Source of the DNA: Candidatus Purcelliella pentastirinorum
Lineage (GTDB): Bacteria; Pseudomonadota; Gammaproteobacteria; Enterobacterales; Enterobacteriaceae
Direction: 5' to 3'
Length of the DNA: 64,000 nucleotides
NCBI RefSeq assembly: GCF_003391335.1
Contig: NZ_CP028374.1
Coordinates: 248,001 to 312,000, forward strand
Positions 50,430 to 60,876 of the stretch are shown here, piece by piece. The notes below the pieces were generated by a model. That model made no database searches, was not told where the DNA came from, and saw nothing but the letters and a program-made list of their open reading frames with translations. Made by a program: the position numbers and the translations under genes. Positions within the stretch are counted from its first letter, which is position 1. Each line of letters begins with the position of its first letter.

Positions 50430-51177
50430 GTTGTTTTATTGCTATAACTATGAATTTATTTAGTGATATATATTTATTGTTTATAGCAACAGTATTTATA
50501 ATTCATATTTTGTTTTTTGTTAAGGTAAATACTTTATTTAGTTAAATTAATTAATGTTATATTTAATTTTAATAATATTTAGTTTATTATATTAATATGT
50601 GATTTAAAATTAAATAGATAATTTAGTTTTGTTTATTATTATCTTAATTAAAAATATATGCTATATCAATTAATTAATAATTTAATTTTTCAGATAAGTT
50701 TATTATATTTTATTATTTTTTTTTATGTACTTTCGAAAAAAAAATGAATATTTATAGTTATAGCTTAATTTATTTTAGTGCATAAAGAAGTTTGAGTATA
50801 TTAAACTAATTTAGTTATTATACATAGTTATTTAATTAAAGATGTTAATTATTATATTTATTTTATATTCAATTATTATTTGTTACTAAAAAATAATTTT
50901 GTATTTAATGTACCTTCAGTTTTTTCTTAGTATATATTTGGATTAGTATTAAAGTGGTTTATTAATTAGAGTGGACATCATAAATATCAGAGATAAATTA
51001 AATTAAAGATAATTTATTATATAAAATTAAATGATATATTTACACTTTAATTTAAATTTTCAGGTTTGTATTTTTAAATGATTATAAATTAGTTGTTAAT
51101 TTTAGATCATCTATATATAATATTATTTTTGATAATTATATAAAGAAATTAGACTAATTTCTTTATAAATTTTAAAT
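50430..51177 (+). pseudogene. serC: serC pseudogene (phosphoserine aminotransferase)
   Basis: Several stretches align in order with SerC. MNIYSYSLIYFSA then a stop then RS (near 50745) matches IDVSRYGVIYAGAQK, with the Gln before the cofactor Lys turned into a stop. VIIHSYLIKDVN and FNVPSVFS-stop-YIFGLVLKWF (50903-50960) match FNTPPTFAWYLSGLVFKWL. VVNFRSSIYN (51092-51121) matches VVGGMRASIYN, and KKLD-stop-FLYKF matches the C-terminus. Weaker similarity to the N-terminal third begins near 50430. Multiple stops and frameshifts are present. SerC makes phosphoserine and, in the deoxyxylulose-5-phosphate-dependent B6 pathway, phosphohydroxythreonine. The position just before cmk-rpsA is the enterobacterial one (serC-aroA-cmk-rpsA); aroA is gone. 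Confidence 0.9.
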
Positions 51178-51324
51178 AAAAAATTGGTAATTAATTAAAT
51201 TTATTTAATATTTCATTTTTAAGATTGTTTAATTTATATTATTAATGAATACATTAAGATATTTTTATTTTTTTATTTTATTTTTATAATTATTAAATAA
51301 TTATAATTTTTAATAGTATTTATA

Positions 51325-51999
51325 ATGATAAATAAATTTGTTCCTGTAATAACAATTGATGGTCCGTCTGCATCTGGTAAAAGCACTATTTGTAAAATTG
51401 TTTCAAAAATATTAGGATGGAATATACTTAGTTCAGGATTAATTTATAGGAGTTTTGCTTTTTTTTTAAAAAAGAATAAAATAGAAAAATATATTTATCA
51501 AGATTATAATTTGTTGATAAGATATCTAAATATATTTATTTATAAGGATGTATTCTTTTATTTTTTAAAAGATAACAATATATTTAATCAAATTTATACA
51601 TCTGAAATTGATAATATTGCTTCTAAGCTATCTGTTTATTATTTTGTTCGTAAGTTATTATTGCCTTATCATTATTTTTTTAGAAAGCTTCCAGGTTTAG
51701 TAGCTGATGGTCGTGATATGGGTACTATAGTATTTCCAGACGCTAATATAAAAATTTTTATTGATTCTAATATTAATATTCGTGTAAAACGTCGTATGCT
51801 ACAATTGCAAAAAAATAATATTTATGTTAGTTTTAATAGTTTAAAGTATTTGATGAAAGATCGTGATGATCGTGATTGTAATCGTTTTTATGCTCCTTTG
51901 TATTGTTCTAATGATATGTTTATAATAGATTCAACGTTATTATCAATAGAACAAGTGATTGACAATGTAATGCAATATGTGTATAAAAAATTACACTAA
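51325..51999 (+). CDS. cmk: Cytidylate kinase
   Basis: Cmk phosphorylates CMP and dCMP. The P-loop GPSASGKSTI is near residue 12, ISSGLIYR-like LSSGLIYRSFA follows, and VADGRDMGTIVFPDANIKIFIDS is the CMP-binding region. RMLQLQKNN and RDDRDCNRFYAPL are also conserved. It has 224 residues (E. coli 227). It precedes rpsA as in enterobacteria. An ancestral upstream serC is present only as a pseudogene. Confidence 0.96.
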   Translation: MINKFVPVITIDGPSASGKSTICKIVSKILGWNILSSGLIYRSFAFFLKKNKIEKYIYQDYNLLIRYLNIFIYKDVFFYFLKDNNIFNQIYTSEIDNIASKLSVYYFVRKLLLPYHYFFRKLPGLVADGRDMGTIVFPDANIKIFIDSNINIRVKRRMLQLQKNNIYVSFNSLKYLMKDRDDRDCNRFYAPLYCSNDMFIIDSTLLSIEQVIDNVMQYVYKKLH

Positions 52000-52139
52000 T
52001 GTAGTTTTGGATTTTATTAATTTTTTAGATTATTTGTTAATTCTTGTATTTATGGATAAGTATAAGGTATAAAAATTAATGGTTATTTTATAGGATATAA
52101 AATATTGTTATCATTTATGAATTAATAAGATGTATTTGT

Positions 52140-53804
52140 ATGATTGAATCCTTTTCTGAACTTTTTGAAAAATCATTTAAGCAAATAAATATTCGTCCTG
52201 GTTCTATTATACAGGGAATTGTTATTTCTATAGAAAAAGATATTGTATTAGTTGATGCTGGATTGAAATCAGAATCTGCTATACCATTAGAACAATTTAA
52301 AAATTCTTCTGGTGATGTTAAAATAGAAATAGGAGAAAAAATTGATGTTGTATTGGATGCAATAGAAGATGGTTTTGGAGAAACTATATTATCTAGGGAA
52401 AAAGCTAAACGTCATGAAATTTGGTTAATGCTTGAAAAAATTTATAATAATTCTGAAATAGTTACTGGAATAATAAGTGGTAGAGTTAAAGGTGGTTTTA
52501 CTGTTGAATTAGAAAATATACGTGCATTTTTACCTGGTTCTTTGGTAGATATTCGTCCTATAAGGGATACTACTTATTTAGAAGGTAAAACATTAGAATT
52601 TAAAGTAATTAAATTAGATAAGAAACGTAATAATGTAGTTGTTTCAAGAAAGGCTGTTATTGAATCTTTTAATATTATTGAAAGAAATAATTTATTAGAA
52701 AGTCTTTATGAAGGTATGGATATTAAAGGTATTGTAAAGAATTTGACTGATTATGGTGCTTTTATTGATTTAGGAGGTGTTGATGGTCTATTACATATTA
52801 CTGATATGTCTTGGAGAAGAGTTAAACATCCAAGTGAAATAGTTAATATTGGTGATGAATTTATAGTAAAAATATTAAAATTTGATCGTAGTACTTCTAG
52901 AGTATCTTTAGGATTAAAACAATTAAGTCAGGATCCATGGATTTCTATATCTGAATTATATCCTGAGAAAACTAGATTGTATGGTAAAGTTACCAATATT
53001 ACCGATTATGGATGTTTTGTTGAAATTAGAGAAGGTGTTGAAGGTTTAGTACATGTTTCTGAAATGGATTGGACAAATAGGAATTTTCATCCATCTAAAC
53101 TTGTAAATGTTGGTGATGTTTTAGAAGTTATGGTTTTAAATATAGATCTTAAAAAAAGACGTATATCACTGGGATTAAAACAATGTAAAAATAATCCATG
53201 GGAGGCTTTTGCAAAAAAGTATAAAAAAGGTGAGGTAGTTAAAGGTAAAATAAAATCCATTACTGATTTTGGTATTTTTATAGGTTTAGAAAATAATATA
53301 GATGGTTTAATTCATTTATCTGATATATCATGGGATACATCAGGAAAGGATGATATTTTAAAATATAAAAAAGGAGAAGAAATTTCTTCAGTTTTATTAC
53401 AAATAGATATTGAACGTGAACGTATTTCTTTAGGTATTAAACAATTTAAAGAAGACCCTATACATAATTATTTACTTATTAATAAAATAGGTTCTGTAGT
53501 ACATGGAATTATTTTTTCTAAAAATAATAAAAATGTAATAGTCAATTTATCTCAGGGTGTTAATGGTTTATTGAATAATATTGATCTTTCAAATATAAAT
53601 ATTAATTTATTTGATACATTAAAGATTAATGATGTAATAAAAGTTAAAATTATTAGTTTTGATAAAAAATATCGTTTGATTAATTTATTTATTTTTATTG
53701 ATGATAAAAAAGATATAGATGGTATTCATAATAAAAAACATGCTGGATCTTCTAATTTTTCAAATGTTATGACTGAAGCTTTTAAAGCTGCAAAAAATGA
53801 TTAA
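52140..53804 (+). CDS. rpsA: Ribosomal protein S1
   Basis: S1 binds mRNA at the 30S subunit and is needed for translation of most messages. Six S1 RNA-binding repeats are visible; the third to fifth are the clearest ([71 protein letters not shown]). The N-terminal FAELFEESL-like region is [12 protein letters not shown]. It has 554 residues (E. coli 557). Keeping the full length is notable, since S1-dependent initiation would matter where Shine-Dalgarno sequences are weak. ihfB, which usually follows, is absent. Confidence 0.97.
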   Translation: MIESFSELFEKSFKQINIRPGSIIQGIVISIEKDIVLVDAGLKSESAIPLEQFKNSSGDVKIEIGEKIDVVLDAIEDGFGETILSREKAKRHEIWLMLEKIYNNSEIVTGIISGRVKGGFTVELENIRAFLPGSLVDIRPIRDTTYLEGKTLEFKVIKLDKKRNNVVVSRKAVIESFNIIERNNLLESLYEGMDIKGIVKNLTDYGAFIDLGGVDGLLHITDMSWRRVKHPSEIVNIGDEFIVKILKFDRSTSRVSLGLKQLSQDPWISISELYPEKTRLYGKVTNITDYGCFVEIREGVEGLVHVSEMDWTNRNFHPSKLVNVGDVLEVMVLNIDLKKRRISLGLKQCKNNPWEAFAKKYKKGEVVKGKIKSITDFGIFIGLENNIDGLIHLSDISWDTSGKDDILKYKKGEEISSVLLQIDIERERISLGIKQFKEDPIHNYLLINKIGSVVHGIIFSKNNKNVIVNLSQGVNGLLNNIDLSNININLFDTLKINDVIKVKIISFDKKYRLINLFIFIDDKKDIDGIHNKKHAGSSNFSNVMTEAFKAAKND

Positions 53805-53901
53805 TAGTATTTTTATATTATTTAATTTTTTATTTTTTTATTTAATAATTAAAAATTAATTTAATTATTAAATTGGAATATATTTATTAATTTATTTTAA
53901 T

Positions 53902-54540
53902 ATGAATTATATGAGATATTCAATATTAACAACTACTGTTTTTTCTACAAATTGTGTTTTAATATGGTGTAGTAAAACTTTAGAAGCTGCTTTATTGGAC
54001 CCTGGTGCTGAACTAGAAAAGATAAAAAATTTAATTAATAAATGTATGGTTAATATTACTAAGATATTTTTAACTCATGGTCATATAGATCATGTAGGTG
54101 TAGCAAAGCTTGCCTCTTCTTATTATTCTATACCTATATATGGTCCTAATATTAGTGATAAATTTTTATTTAATATGTTATCATTACAAAGTAAAATATT
54201 TAATTTTAATTTTTGTTCCTCTTTTTTGCCTAATTATTGGTTAAAAGATGGTGATATTATAAATTTAGGTAATATCTCTTTTGATGTATTACATTGTCCA
54301 GGACATACTCCAGGTCATATTGTTTTTTTTAATAAAATTAATAAATATTTATTTTCTGGTGATGTTATATTTAAAAATTCGATTGGACGTAGTGATTTTC
54401 CTGGAAGTAATTATCATAAATTAATATTTTCAATTAAAAATAAATTATTTTTATTGGGGGATGATGTTGTTTTTATTCCTGGTCATGGTAATTCTTCAAC
54501 ATTAGGTGAAGAAAAACTTAATAATCCTTATTTGAAATAA
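53902..54540 (+). CDS. gloC: Glyoxalase II-type metallo-hydrolase GloC (YcbL)
   Basis: A metallo-beta-lactamase-fold hydrolase; E. coli YcbL/GloC hydrolyses S-lactoylglutathione in methylglyoxal detoxification. The zinc motif THGHIDHVG, then HCPGHTPGHIVFF, FSGDVIFKNSIGRSDFPGSNY and FIPGHGNSSTLGEE are all in place. It has 212 residues (E. coli 215). The N-terminus MRYSILTTTVFSTNCVLIWC matches YcbL. In E. coli ycbL lies about 1 to 2 units from rpsA, so the neighbourhood is partly conserved. Confidence 0.9.
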   Translation: MNYMRYSILTTTVFSTNCVLIWCSKTLEAALLDPGAELEKIKNLINKCMVNITKIFLTHGHIDHVGVAKLASSYYSIPIYGPNISDKFLFNMLSLQSKIFNFNFCSSFLPNYWLKDGDIINLGNISFDVLHCPGHTPGHIVFFNKINKYLFSGDVIFKNSIGRSDFPGSNYHKLIFSIKNKLFLLGDDVVFIPGHGNSSTLGEEKLNNPYLK

Positions 54541-54595
54541 GTTTTTTTCTTTTTTTTATCTATTTTTGATTTTTAATTATTTTATATGAAATAGA

Positions 54596-54883
54596 TTATT
54601 TCGTGTATAAAAAATCAATATGTATGATGTTTTCTTTATATGGGTGTTGTTGTATAGATTGTATACGAACTGTTTCTTCAATATCATTTATTTTTATAAT
54701 TAATTGTTTTTTGTATATATTATTTTTATTTTTAATATTTTTTATTATATTTTCTTTGATATTAATATTTATATTTTTTTTATTTTTTCCATAAATAACA
54801 GCAGGTATTTTTTTTTTATTTCTTAGTTGTTTATTTTTGTTTTTATTTATTTTTTTTCTTATTTTAGCTTTTATAATTAACAT
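54596..54883 (-). CDS. rplY: Ribosomal protein L25
   Basis: L25 binds 5S rRNA at the 50S subunit. It has 95 residues (E. coli 94). RNKKKIPAVIYGKNK corresponds to the conserved LPAIIYG region, and the C-terminal VRIQSIQQHPYKENIIHIDFLY matches DVQRHPYKPKLQHIDFVRA. The middle is almost only Lys, Asn and Ile, typical of genes on the lagging strand of this arm. It is convergent with gloC. Confidence 0.92.
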   Translation of the reverse strand: MLIIKAKIRKKINKNKNKQLRNKKKIPAVIYGKNKKNININIKENIIKNIKNKNNIYKKQLIIKINDIEETVRIQSIQQHPYKENIIHIDFLYTK

Positions 54884-55178
54884 AATGAAATTTTTAAAAT
54901 TTATTAATTTTATTATTATTTATGGTTTATTATATTTTTATATAATAAAATTTTTTTGTAATTTATTAATTTTATGAGATATTTATATGTCTTTTCATAT
55001 CTGGATATTAATTTAATAGATTATAAACTAATTGAAATTATATCATATTTTAATTTTATAATAAAATAATTATAGATTTTTGTTTATTTATAGATATATT
55101 TTTTTTATTATTTCATTTATTGAAATATATTTTATATATTTTATTATAAAATAGTATATTTTTTGTTATAATTTATAT

Positions 55179-55838
55179 ATGCATGAGGATGAGTTAATTG
55201 ATAAATTGAAATCATTAGCTGGATTTACAATTAAAGAAATATTATTTAATAAAAATATATCCTTAGTAACTTCTTTAAAATTTGATAAAGGTTTAGTTGG
55301 TAAATTAATAGAATGTTTTTTAGGATTAATTAATAATAATTATGCTAAACAAGATTTTTTTGATATTGGTTTAGAATTAAAAACTATACCAGTAAATAAT
55401 TTGGGTTTTCCTGTTGAAGATACTTTTGTTTGTTCTGCTAAATTAATTGGTAATTTTGATTATTCTTGGAAATCTAGTTATGTTAAGAATAAAATTTCTC
55501 GTGTATTGTGGATTCCCGTGGAAAATTGTAGAAGAATGTCTATTTTAGATAAGCGTATTGGTTTACCAATTATTTGGAGTCCTAATTGTGTTGAAAAAAA
55601 ATTGCTTAAAATAGATTGGGAAGAAATTATGAATTTTATTATTTTAGGTGAAATAGAAAAATTAGATTCAATTTATGGGAATATCTTATATATTAAATCT
55701 AAAGCTAAGAATTCAAATTGTTTAACAAATGCTATTGGTAATGATGGTAAAATTATTATGGTTAATCCTAAAAGTTTTTATTTAAGAAAATCTTTTACAA
55801 AACAAATTTTATTTCGTAATTTTAATTATAAAATTTAA
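55179..55838 (+). CDS. mutH: DNA mismatch repair endonuclease MutH
   Basis: MutH nicks the unmethylated strand at hemimethylated GATC when activated by MutL. It belongs to the Sau3AI-like nuclease family. The active-site residues Asp59, Glu66 and Lys68 are in QDFFDIGLELKTIPV. KNKISRVLWIPVEN, LPIIWSPN and NCLTNAIG are also conserved. It has 219 residues (E. coli 229). ygdQ follows as in enterobacteria. Its use depends on Dam methylase and MutS, which are not in this window. Confidence 0.95.
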   Translation: MHEDELIDKLKSLAGFTIKEILFNKNISLVTSLKFDKGLVGKLIECFLGLINNNYAKQDFFDIGLELKTIPVNNLGFPVEDTFVCSAKLIGNFDYSWKSSYVKNKISRVLWIPVENCRRMSILDKRIGLPIIWSPNCVEKKLLKIDWEEIMNFIILGEIEKLDSIYGNILYIKSKAKNSNCLTNAIGNDGKIIMVNPKSFYLRKSFTKQILFRNFNYKI

Positions 55839-55880
55839 ATATTTATTTGTAAAATAATTAATTTAAAGGTAATTCATAGG

Positions 55881-56603
55881 ATGGTTTATTGGATTTTTGA
55901 TTCTAATGCTTTAACAGATTTAGGAACATTAACTATTTTGGAAATTATTCTTAGTTTTGATAATATAATATTTTTATCTTTGTTGATTTCTAAGTTACCT
56001 AAAAATCAGCAAGGTAGTGCTAGATTATTAGGATTGATAGGTGGTTTATTTTTACGTATATTATTTTTAATTTCTATTATATGGATTATTAATTTTACAA
56101 ATTCAATATTTTTTTTAATTAATCATCATTTTTCTATTTATGATTTATTTTTATTTTTTGGTGGATTTTTTTTATTATGGAAATCTTTAATGGAAATCTA
56201 TGAATTTATCAATAGTAAAAATTTAAAGAATAAAATATGTTTTCCTTCTTTTGGTAATACTGTTTTACAAATTCTATTTTTAGATATTATTTTTAGTTTA
56301 GATTCTGTAATTGTAGCTATTGGTATTTCTAACTATTTATCTATTATAATAATATCTATTATTTTTTCAGTTTTTATTATTTTTATTTTTGTAGATACTA
56401 TTAGTAAATTTATTAATTCTAATTCTTCTATTAAAATGTTATCTTTAGTTTTTGTTTTATTTATAAGTATTTCTTTAATATTAGAAAGTTTTTGTTTTTA
56501 TATATCTAAGAAATATATTTATTTTTCTATGTTTTTTTCTATTATTGTTGAAATATTAAATATATTAAGATATAAGAGATCTATTAATAAAATTAATAAT
56601 TAG
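55881..56603 (+). CDS. ygdQ: TerC-family membrane protein YgdQ
   Basis: An inner-membrane protein of the TerC/YgdQ family; relatives act in metal handling, but the E. coli function is not established. About seven hydrophobic segments; LTDLGTLTILEIILSFDNIIFLSLLISKLP and LDIIFSLDSVIVAIGIS hold the acidic membrane residues typical of the family. It has 240 residues (E. coli 237). It follows mutH by 42 bp, the same pair as in enterobacteria. Confidence 0.88.
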   Translation: MVYWIFDSNALTDLGTLTILEIILSFDNIIFLSLLISKLPKNQQGSARLLGLIGGLFLRILFLISIIWIINFTNSIFFLINHHFSIYDLFLFFGGFFLLWKSLMEIYEFINSKNLKNKICFPSFGNTVLQILFLDIIFSLDSVIVAIGISNYLSIIIISIIFSVFIIFIFVDTISKFINSNSSIKMLSLVFVLFISISLILESFCFYISKKYIYFSMFFSIIVEILNILRYKRSINKINN

Positions 56604-56618
56604 TTTTATTTTTATTTA

Positions 56619-57413
56619 TTAGATTGCTATCTTTGCATATATTGCTGGGTATGGATTATAATTTTTTATTTTGAAATCTTTATATTTATATTCAAATATC
56701 GAAAATGGTTTTCTTATTATTTCTAATTTTGGTAATTTTTTGGGATTTCTTTGTATTTGTAATTTTATTTGATTAATATGATTTAGATATATATGTGTAT
56801 CACCTCCTATCCATATTAATTTATCAACTATTAAATCAGTCTGTTGTGCAAACATATGTATTAATAAAGCATAGCTTGCAATATTAAAAGGTAATCCTAG
56901 AAATACATCACATGATCTTTGATACAATTGGCAAGATAATTTTTTTTTATTTACGTATAATTGAAATAAAATATGACAAGGTTGCAAAGACATTTCTTTA
57001 AGTTCACCTACATTCCATGTTGATACTATTAGTCTTCTTGAATCTTTATTTGTTTTTAATTCTTTTATTATATTTTTTATTTGATCAATTTGTTCTCCAT
57101 TATTGTTTATCCATTTTCTCCATTGCTTGCCGTATATAGGTCCAAGATTACCGTTTTTATCTGCCCAATTATCCCATATATGTATATTTTTTTTATTTAG
57201 TTTTTTAACATTTGTATTTCCAGTTAGAAACCATAATAATTCGTATATCACAGAACGAAAATTGCATTTTTTAGTAGTTATTAAAGGAAATCCTTTTTGT
57301 AGATTAAATATCATTTTATATCCAAAAATTGAGATTGTACCTACACCGGTACGATCATATTTTAATGATCCTTTATTTAGTATCTTTTTTATTAATTTTA
57401 AGTATTGTTCCAT
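56619..57413 (-). CDS. thyA: Thymidylate synthase
   Basis: ThyA methylates dUMP to dTMP using methylene-tetrahydrofolate. The catalytic nucleophile is Cys146 in [23 protein letters not shown], the RRLIVSTWN strand, [21 protein letters not shown] and [10 protein letters not shown] are the usual folate- and dUMP-binding parts. It has 264 residues, identical in length to E. coli. lgt lies just upstream on the same strand, 6 bp away, as in enterobacteria. Its folate substrate connects it to FolD. Confidence 0.97.
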   Translation of the reverse strand: MEQYLKLIKKILNKGSLKYDRTGVGTISIFGYKMIFNLQKGFPLITTKKCNFRSVIYELLWFLTGNTNVKKLNKKNIHIWDNWADKNGNLGPIYGKQWRKWINNNGEQIDQIKNIIKELKTNKDSRRLIVSTWNVGELKEMSLQPCHILFQLYVNKKKLSCQLYQRSCDVFLGLPFNIASYALLIHMFAQQTDLIVDKLIWIGGDTHIYLNHINQIKLQIQRNPKKLPKLEIIRKPFSIFEYKYKDFKIKNYNPYPAIYAKIAI

Positions 57414-57419
57414 TTTTTT

Positions 57420-58268
57420 TTATTTATTATATTTATACAATATAATTATACCAGATAATAACATAGGTATTGATAATATTTGTCCTAGAGTAAAAGTATT
57501 ATAGAAAAACCCAATTTGTATATCAGGTTGTCTAAATATTTCAACAATTATTCTAATAAGGCTGTAATTAATTAAAAATATTGCTGATATATTATTATTA
57601 TTCTTTTTTTTAATACTATTTAATATAATAAATAGTATTATTCCTTCTAATATAAATTCATATATTTGTGATGGATGCCTAGGTAATGCTCCATAAGTAT
57701 TAAATATTGTTTTCCATTTTGGATATGTTTCAATAAATAATTTATCTTCATCATAAGAATTTGGAAATATAACTGCCCATGGTATGTTATATGTTACTCT
57801 ACCCCATAGTTCTCCGTTAATAAAATTACCGATTCTTCCTGCGCCTAATCCTATAGGAATTAAAGGTACTATTAAATTTGTTATAGAAAAAAAATTATAA
57901 TTATTTTTTTTACTAAAATATAAAATATAAATTATTGCTCCTATCATTCCTCCATGAAATGACATTCCTCCTCTCCATATTTCAAATAAAATTAATGGAT
58001 TTTTAAAAAATATTTTTGCATTATAAATAAATTCATATCCTAATCTTCCTCCAATAATTGTATTTATGAAACCGTAGTATAATAAATTTTCTAAGTTTTT
58101 TTTGTTTATTTTATGATAAAATAATATTTTATTATTTTTATTTATAATAATGTGATAGATAAATAAAAAACTTATGTAATACATTAAACCATACCAATAT
58201 ATTTTTATTGGTCCAAGATGTAGTATTATTGGGTTTATATTATCTGTATAAAAATATTTTTGATTCAT
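57420..58268 (-). CDS. lgt: Prolipoprotein diacylglyceryl transferase Lgt
   Basis: Lgt transfers diacylglycerol from phosphatidylglycerol to the lipobox Cys of pre-lipoproteins at the inner membrane. The signature GRIGNFINGELWGR (Arg145, Asn148) and the essential-type HGG at residue 105 are present, and RHPSQIYEFILEG follows. It has 282 residues (E. coli 291) with about seven membrane segments. The start codon has a run of complementary A/G upstream. It is the first gene of lgt-thyA. Confidence 0.96.
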   Translation of the reverse strand: MNQKYFYTDNINPIILHLGPIKIYWYGLMYYISFLFIYHIIINKNNKILFYHKINKKNLENLLYYGFINTIIGGRLGYEFIYNAKIFFKNPLILFEIWRGGMSFHGGMIGAIIYILYFSKKNNYNFFSITNLIVPLIPIGLGAGRIGNFINGELWGRVTYNIPWAVIFPNSYDEDKLFIETYPKWKTIFNTYGALPRHPSQIYEFILEGIILFIILNSIKKKNNNNISAIFLINYSLIRIIVEIFRQPDIQIGFFYNTFTLGQILSIPMLLSGIIILYKYNK

Positions 58269-58531
58269 TTTTTTTTTTTATATTGTTAATATTATATAAT
58301 TATATATTTTTTTTTAGGTTACTTACTATTAAATATTTATAGATTAATTATTTTTTATTCTATTTAATAAAAATAAAATAATATTTTTTATTTATTAAAA
58401 TTATATTTTTGGGTTTTAATTATCAATTATTATTTATTGATTTATTTTTTTTTATTTTTTAATTGATTTTTTTTATTTTATATATATGTTTGATTTATAT
58501 ATAAAATTATAATTAAATATATTAAATGTTT

Positions 58532-59398
58532 ATGAGTTGGATTAGAAATATTCTTAAGAAAAAAAATTTAGTTTTATCAAATAAATCTAGTATACCTGAA
58601 GGTGTATGGACAAAATGTGCTAATTGTGAACATGTTTTATATGTTGCTGAATTACAAAGTAATTTAAGAGTATGTCCATATTGTGATTATCATATGAAAA
58701 TAAGAGCAAGAGAGAGATTAAAAAATTTTTTGGATAATGATAGTTTTATTGAAATTGGTGATCATTTTTCTCCTAAGGATATATTACGTTTTCGTGATAG
58801 TAAAAGATATAGAGATCGTTTAATAGAAGCCAAAAAAAGTACTGGTGAAAAAGATGCTTTAATATCTGTTAAAGGTGTGCTTTGTGGTATTCCTGTTATA
58901 TCTGTTGCTGGTGAATTTTCTTTTATGGGTGGTTCAATGGGATGTGTTGTTGGTAATCGTTTTCTTTATGCTGTACAGTATGCTATAAAATTATCTTGTC
59001 CCTTAATTTCTTTTTCTTCTAGCGGTGGAGCTAGAATGCAGGAAGCATTATTTTCTTTAATGCAAATGGCAAAGATTAGTGCTGTTTTAGGAAAGATGAA
59101 GAAAAGTAAACTTCCATATATTTCTGTTCTTACTGATCCTACTATGGGTGGGGTGTCTGCTAGTTTTGCTATGCTGGGTGATATTATTGTTGCGGAACCT
59201 AAAGCTTTAATTGGTTTTGCTGGGCCTAGGGTTATTGAGCAAACTTTAGGTAGTAAATTACCCAAGGGTTTTCAGCGTAGTGAATTTTTGATAGATAAGG
59301 GTGCCATAGATATGATTATTCGTCGTCAAGATATGAGATGTAAATTATCTAATTTATTAGCTAAAATTATGCATTTACCTAAGCCTATAAATTTATAG
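58532..59398 (+). CDS. accD: Acetyl-CoA carboxylase beta subunit
   Basis: AccD with AccA is the carboxyltransferase that makes malonyl-CoA, the first step of fatty-acid synthesis. A zinc ribbon (CANCEHVL...CPYC) is near the N-terminus. [57 protein letters not shown] and [11 protein letters not shown] are very conserved. It has 289 residues from the ATG at 58532 (MSWI, matching E. coli); an ATG two codons earlier is possible. The enzyme needs biotin on AccB, notable given the bioH remnant 1 kb downstream. Confidence 0.96.
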   Translation: MSWIRNILKKKNLVLSNKSSIPEGVWTKCANCEHVLYVAELQSNLRVCPYCDYHMKIRARERLKNFLDNDSFIEIGDHFSPKDILRFRDSKRYRDRLIEAKKSTGEKDALISVKGVLCGIPVISVAGEFSFMGGSMGCVVGNRFLYAVQYAIKLSCPLISFSSSGGARMQEALFSLMQMAKISAVLGKMKKSKLPYISVLTDPTMGGVSASFAMLGDIIVAEPKALIGFAGPRVIEQTLGSKLPKGFQRSEFLIDKGAIDMIIRRQDMRCKLSNLLAKIMHLPKPINL

Positions 59399-59494
59399 AG
59401 TAATTTCTTTATTTGTTTTAATTAAGTATTTTTTATATTTATATTTATTATATAAATTTAATTTTATTATTTATTAAGATAAGGATAATGATTT

Positions 59495-60028
59495 ATGAAT
59501 TTAATTGATTATTTTATATTTGTTATAATTTTATTATCTGCTTTTTTTAGTTTAATGAAAGGTTTTACAAATGAAATATTATCAATTTTTACTTATATTT
59601 TAGCTTTTTTTATTGTAAAGATGTATTATAAATTTATTGGTTCTTTGTTTATTGGTATAAAAGAAGAATTTTTTAGAAATATTATTTCAATTTTATTAAT
59701 TTCAATTTTTATATTTATTTGTGGTTCTTTATTCAATTATTTTATATATTTTATTATAAAAAAAATTCATTTAGTAAAAATTGATAAAAAATTAGGTCTT
59801 ATTTTTGGTATAATAAAGGGTATTTTAATTGTTACTGTAGGTATATATTTTATTAATACGTTTACTGAATTATTTAAATATTCATTATGGAAAAATTCTA
59901 AAATTATTCCTTTTTTTAAATGTATTATAAAATGGTTTTCTAATTATTTACATTATATTTCTTTTTTTAAAAAAATTATATTTGGTTATTTTATTTATGA
60001 TATGTTATTTCTTGTGTTTTTTTTATAG
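59495..60028 (+). CDS. cvpA: CvpA-family inner-membrane protein
   Basis: CvpA is an inner-membrane protein first known from colicin V production and linked to envelope and bile resistance in enterobacteria; its molecular role is unclear. MNLIDYFIFVIILLSAFFSLMKGFTNEILSI is the family N-terminus, and DKKLGLIFGIIKGILIV is the conserved second motif. Four membrane segments. It has 177 residues (E. coli 162). A clear AAGGA precedes the start. In enterobacteria the order is accD-folC-dedD-cvpA-purF; only accD and cvpA remain here. Confidence 0.88.
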   Translation: MNLIDYFIFVIILLSAFFSLMKGFTNEILSIFTYILAFFIVKMYYKFIGSLFIGIKEEFFRNIISILLISIFIFICGSLFNYFIYFIIKKIHLVKIDKKLGLIFGIIKGILIVTVGIYFINTFTELFKYSLWKNSKIIPFFKCIIKWFSNYLHYISFFKKIIFGYFIYDMLFLVFFL

Positions 60029-60404
60029 ATTTTTTAAATTTGATAATTTGTTTACAAGTTAGTTTATATTGTTAAATAAAAAGTGTATTTGCAGTATTAA
60101 GTATAATTATTGATATATTATTTAAATATAATTTATTTAATTTATGTGTAGATTTTTTTAAAATTATATTATTTTTTTTCTATATATATTTGTACTGTAA
60201 TTTTAATTAATTCATGTTTTATATTTGTATTTTTTATACTTTTTGGTTTTAATTAAAGTATTCTTTTTATAAAAATATTATTTGTTTTTATTTTTTTATT
60301 TAAAAGTAATGAATTATGTAAAATATTTATCATTTTTTAATATTTTTTTTTAGATTAATTTTAAATAATTATAATGTTTTTAATTTGATTACAGACTATT
60401 TTTT
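60029..60404. other. Non-coding T-rich gap after cvpA
   Basis: About 375 bases without an open frame. On the minus strand it is the continuation of the bioH remnant, so it may hold the eroded C-terminal half of that gene, but I cannot align it with confidence. Nothing else is recognisable. Confidence 0.5.
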
Positions 60405-60742
60405 TTTTTTTTTAGTAAAACATGGTGATATTGATGTTAAAATTAATTATTATAGAATTTTATAAATAAATTTTATTAGCTATAATTCTATCATAGATCA
60501 TTCTACTATAATGGTGTTATTAGGTATACATAGAGATAATGTTATATATTATTTTTTCTATTTCATTTATATTTTTTAATTTTATATTTTTATCATGATT
60601 TGGTAAATCTATTAGATATAGTTTAAAATATTTTTTTAATTTTGATATTATTTTTTCATATTTTATAATTTGTTTTTCAATTATGTATTAATATTAAATT
60701 GGTATTATTTTTTTCAATTGTTTTAAAGTACAATGTTTCCAT
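60405..60742 (-). pseudogene. bioH: bioH pseudogene (pimeloyl-ACP methyl ester esterase)
   Basis: From an ATG at 60742 on the minus strand, pieces align in order with BioH. METLYFKTIEKNNTNLILIHN matches the start up to the LLHGW oxyanion motif. After a frame change, YEKIISKLKKYFKLYLIDLP matches the DEELSSHFTLHLVDLPGFG region. TIIVEWSMIEL then matches AIWLGWSLGGL (nucleophile Ser kept, flanking glycines lost), and SISPCFTK (near 60411-60437) matches VASSPCFSA. Stops and frameshifts separate them, and similarity fades further on. BioH removes the methyl group that BioC puts on the pimeloyl chain, the last step before biotin ring assembly. The position divergent from nfuA is the enterobacterial one. 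Confidence 0.85.
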
Positions 60743-60876
60743 TTTTTTAAAATTATATTTTAATTATTAATATTAAGATATATTTTATAAAAATATTTAT
60801 ATTTGTATTTTATATCAAATATCATGATGATATGATGTTTTTACTGATGTTTATTTTAAATTTATATGGGTTTTAT

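Noticed and set aside
50451-50546. A 31-codon plus-strand open frame starting MNLFSDIYLLF, resembling a small membrane peptide
   Set aside because: It has no ribosome-binding site and falls where the N-terminal third of the serC remnant aligns weakly.
57103-57504. A 133-codon plus-strand open frame
   Set aside because: Antisense to thyA and the end of lgt, both full-length with catalytic residues in place.
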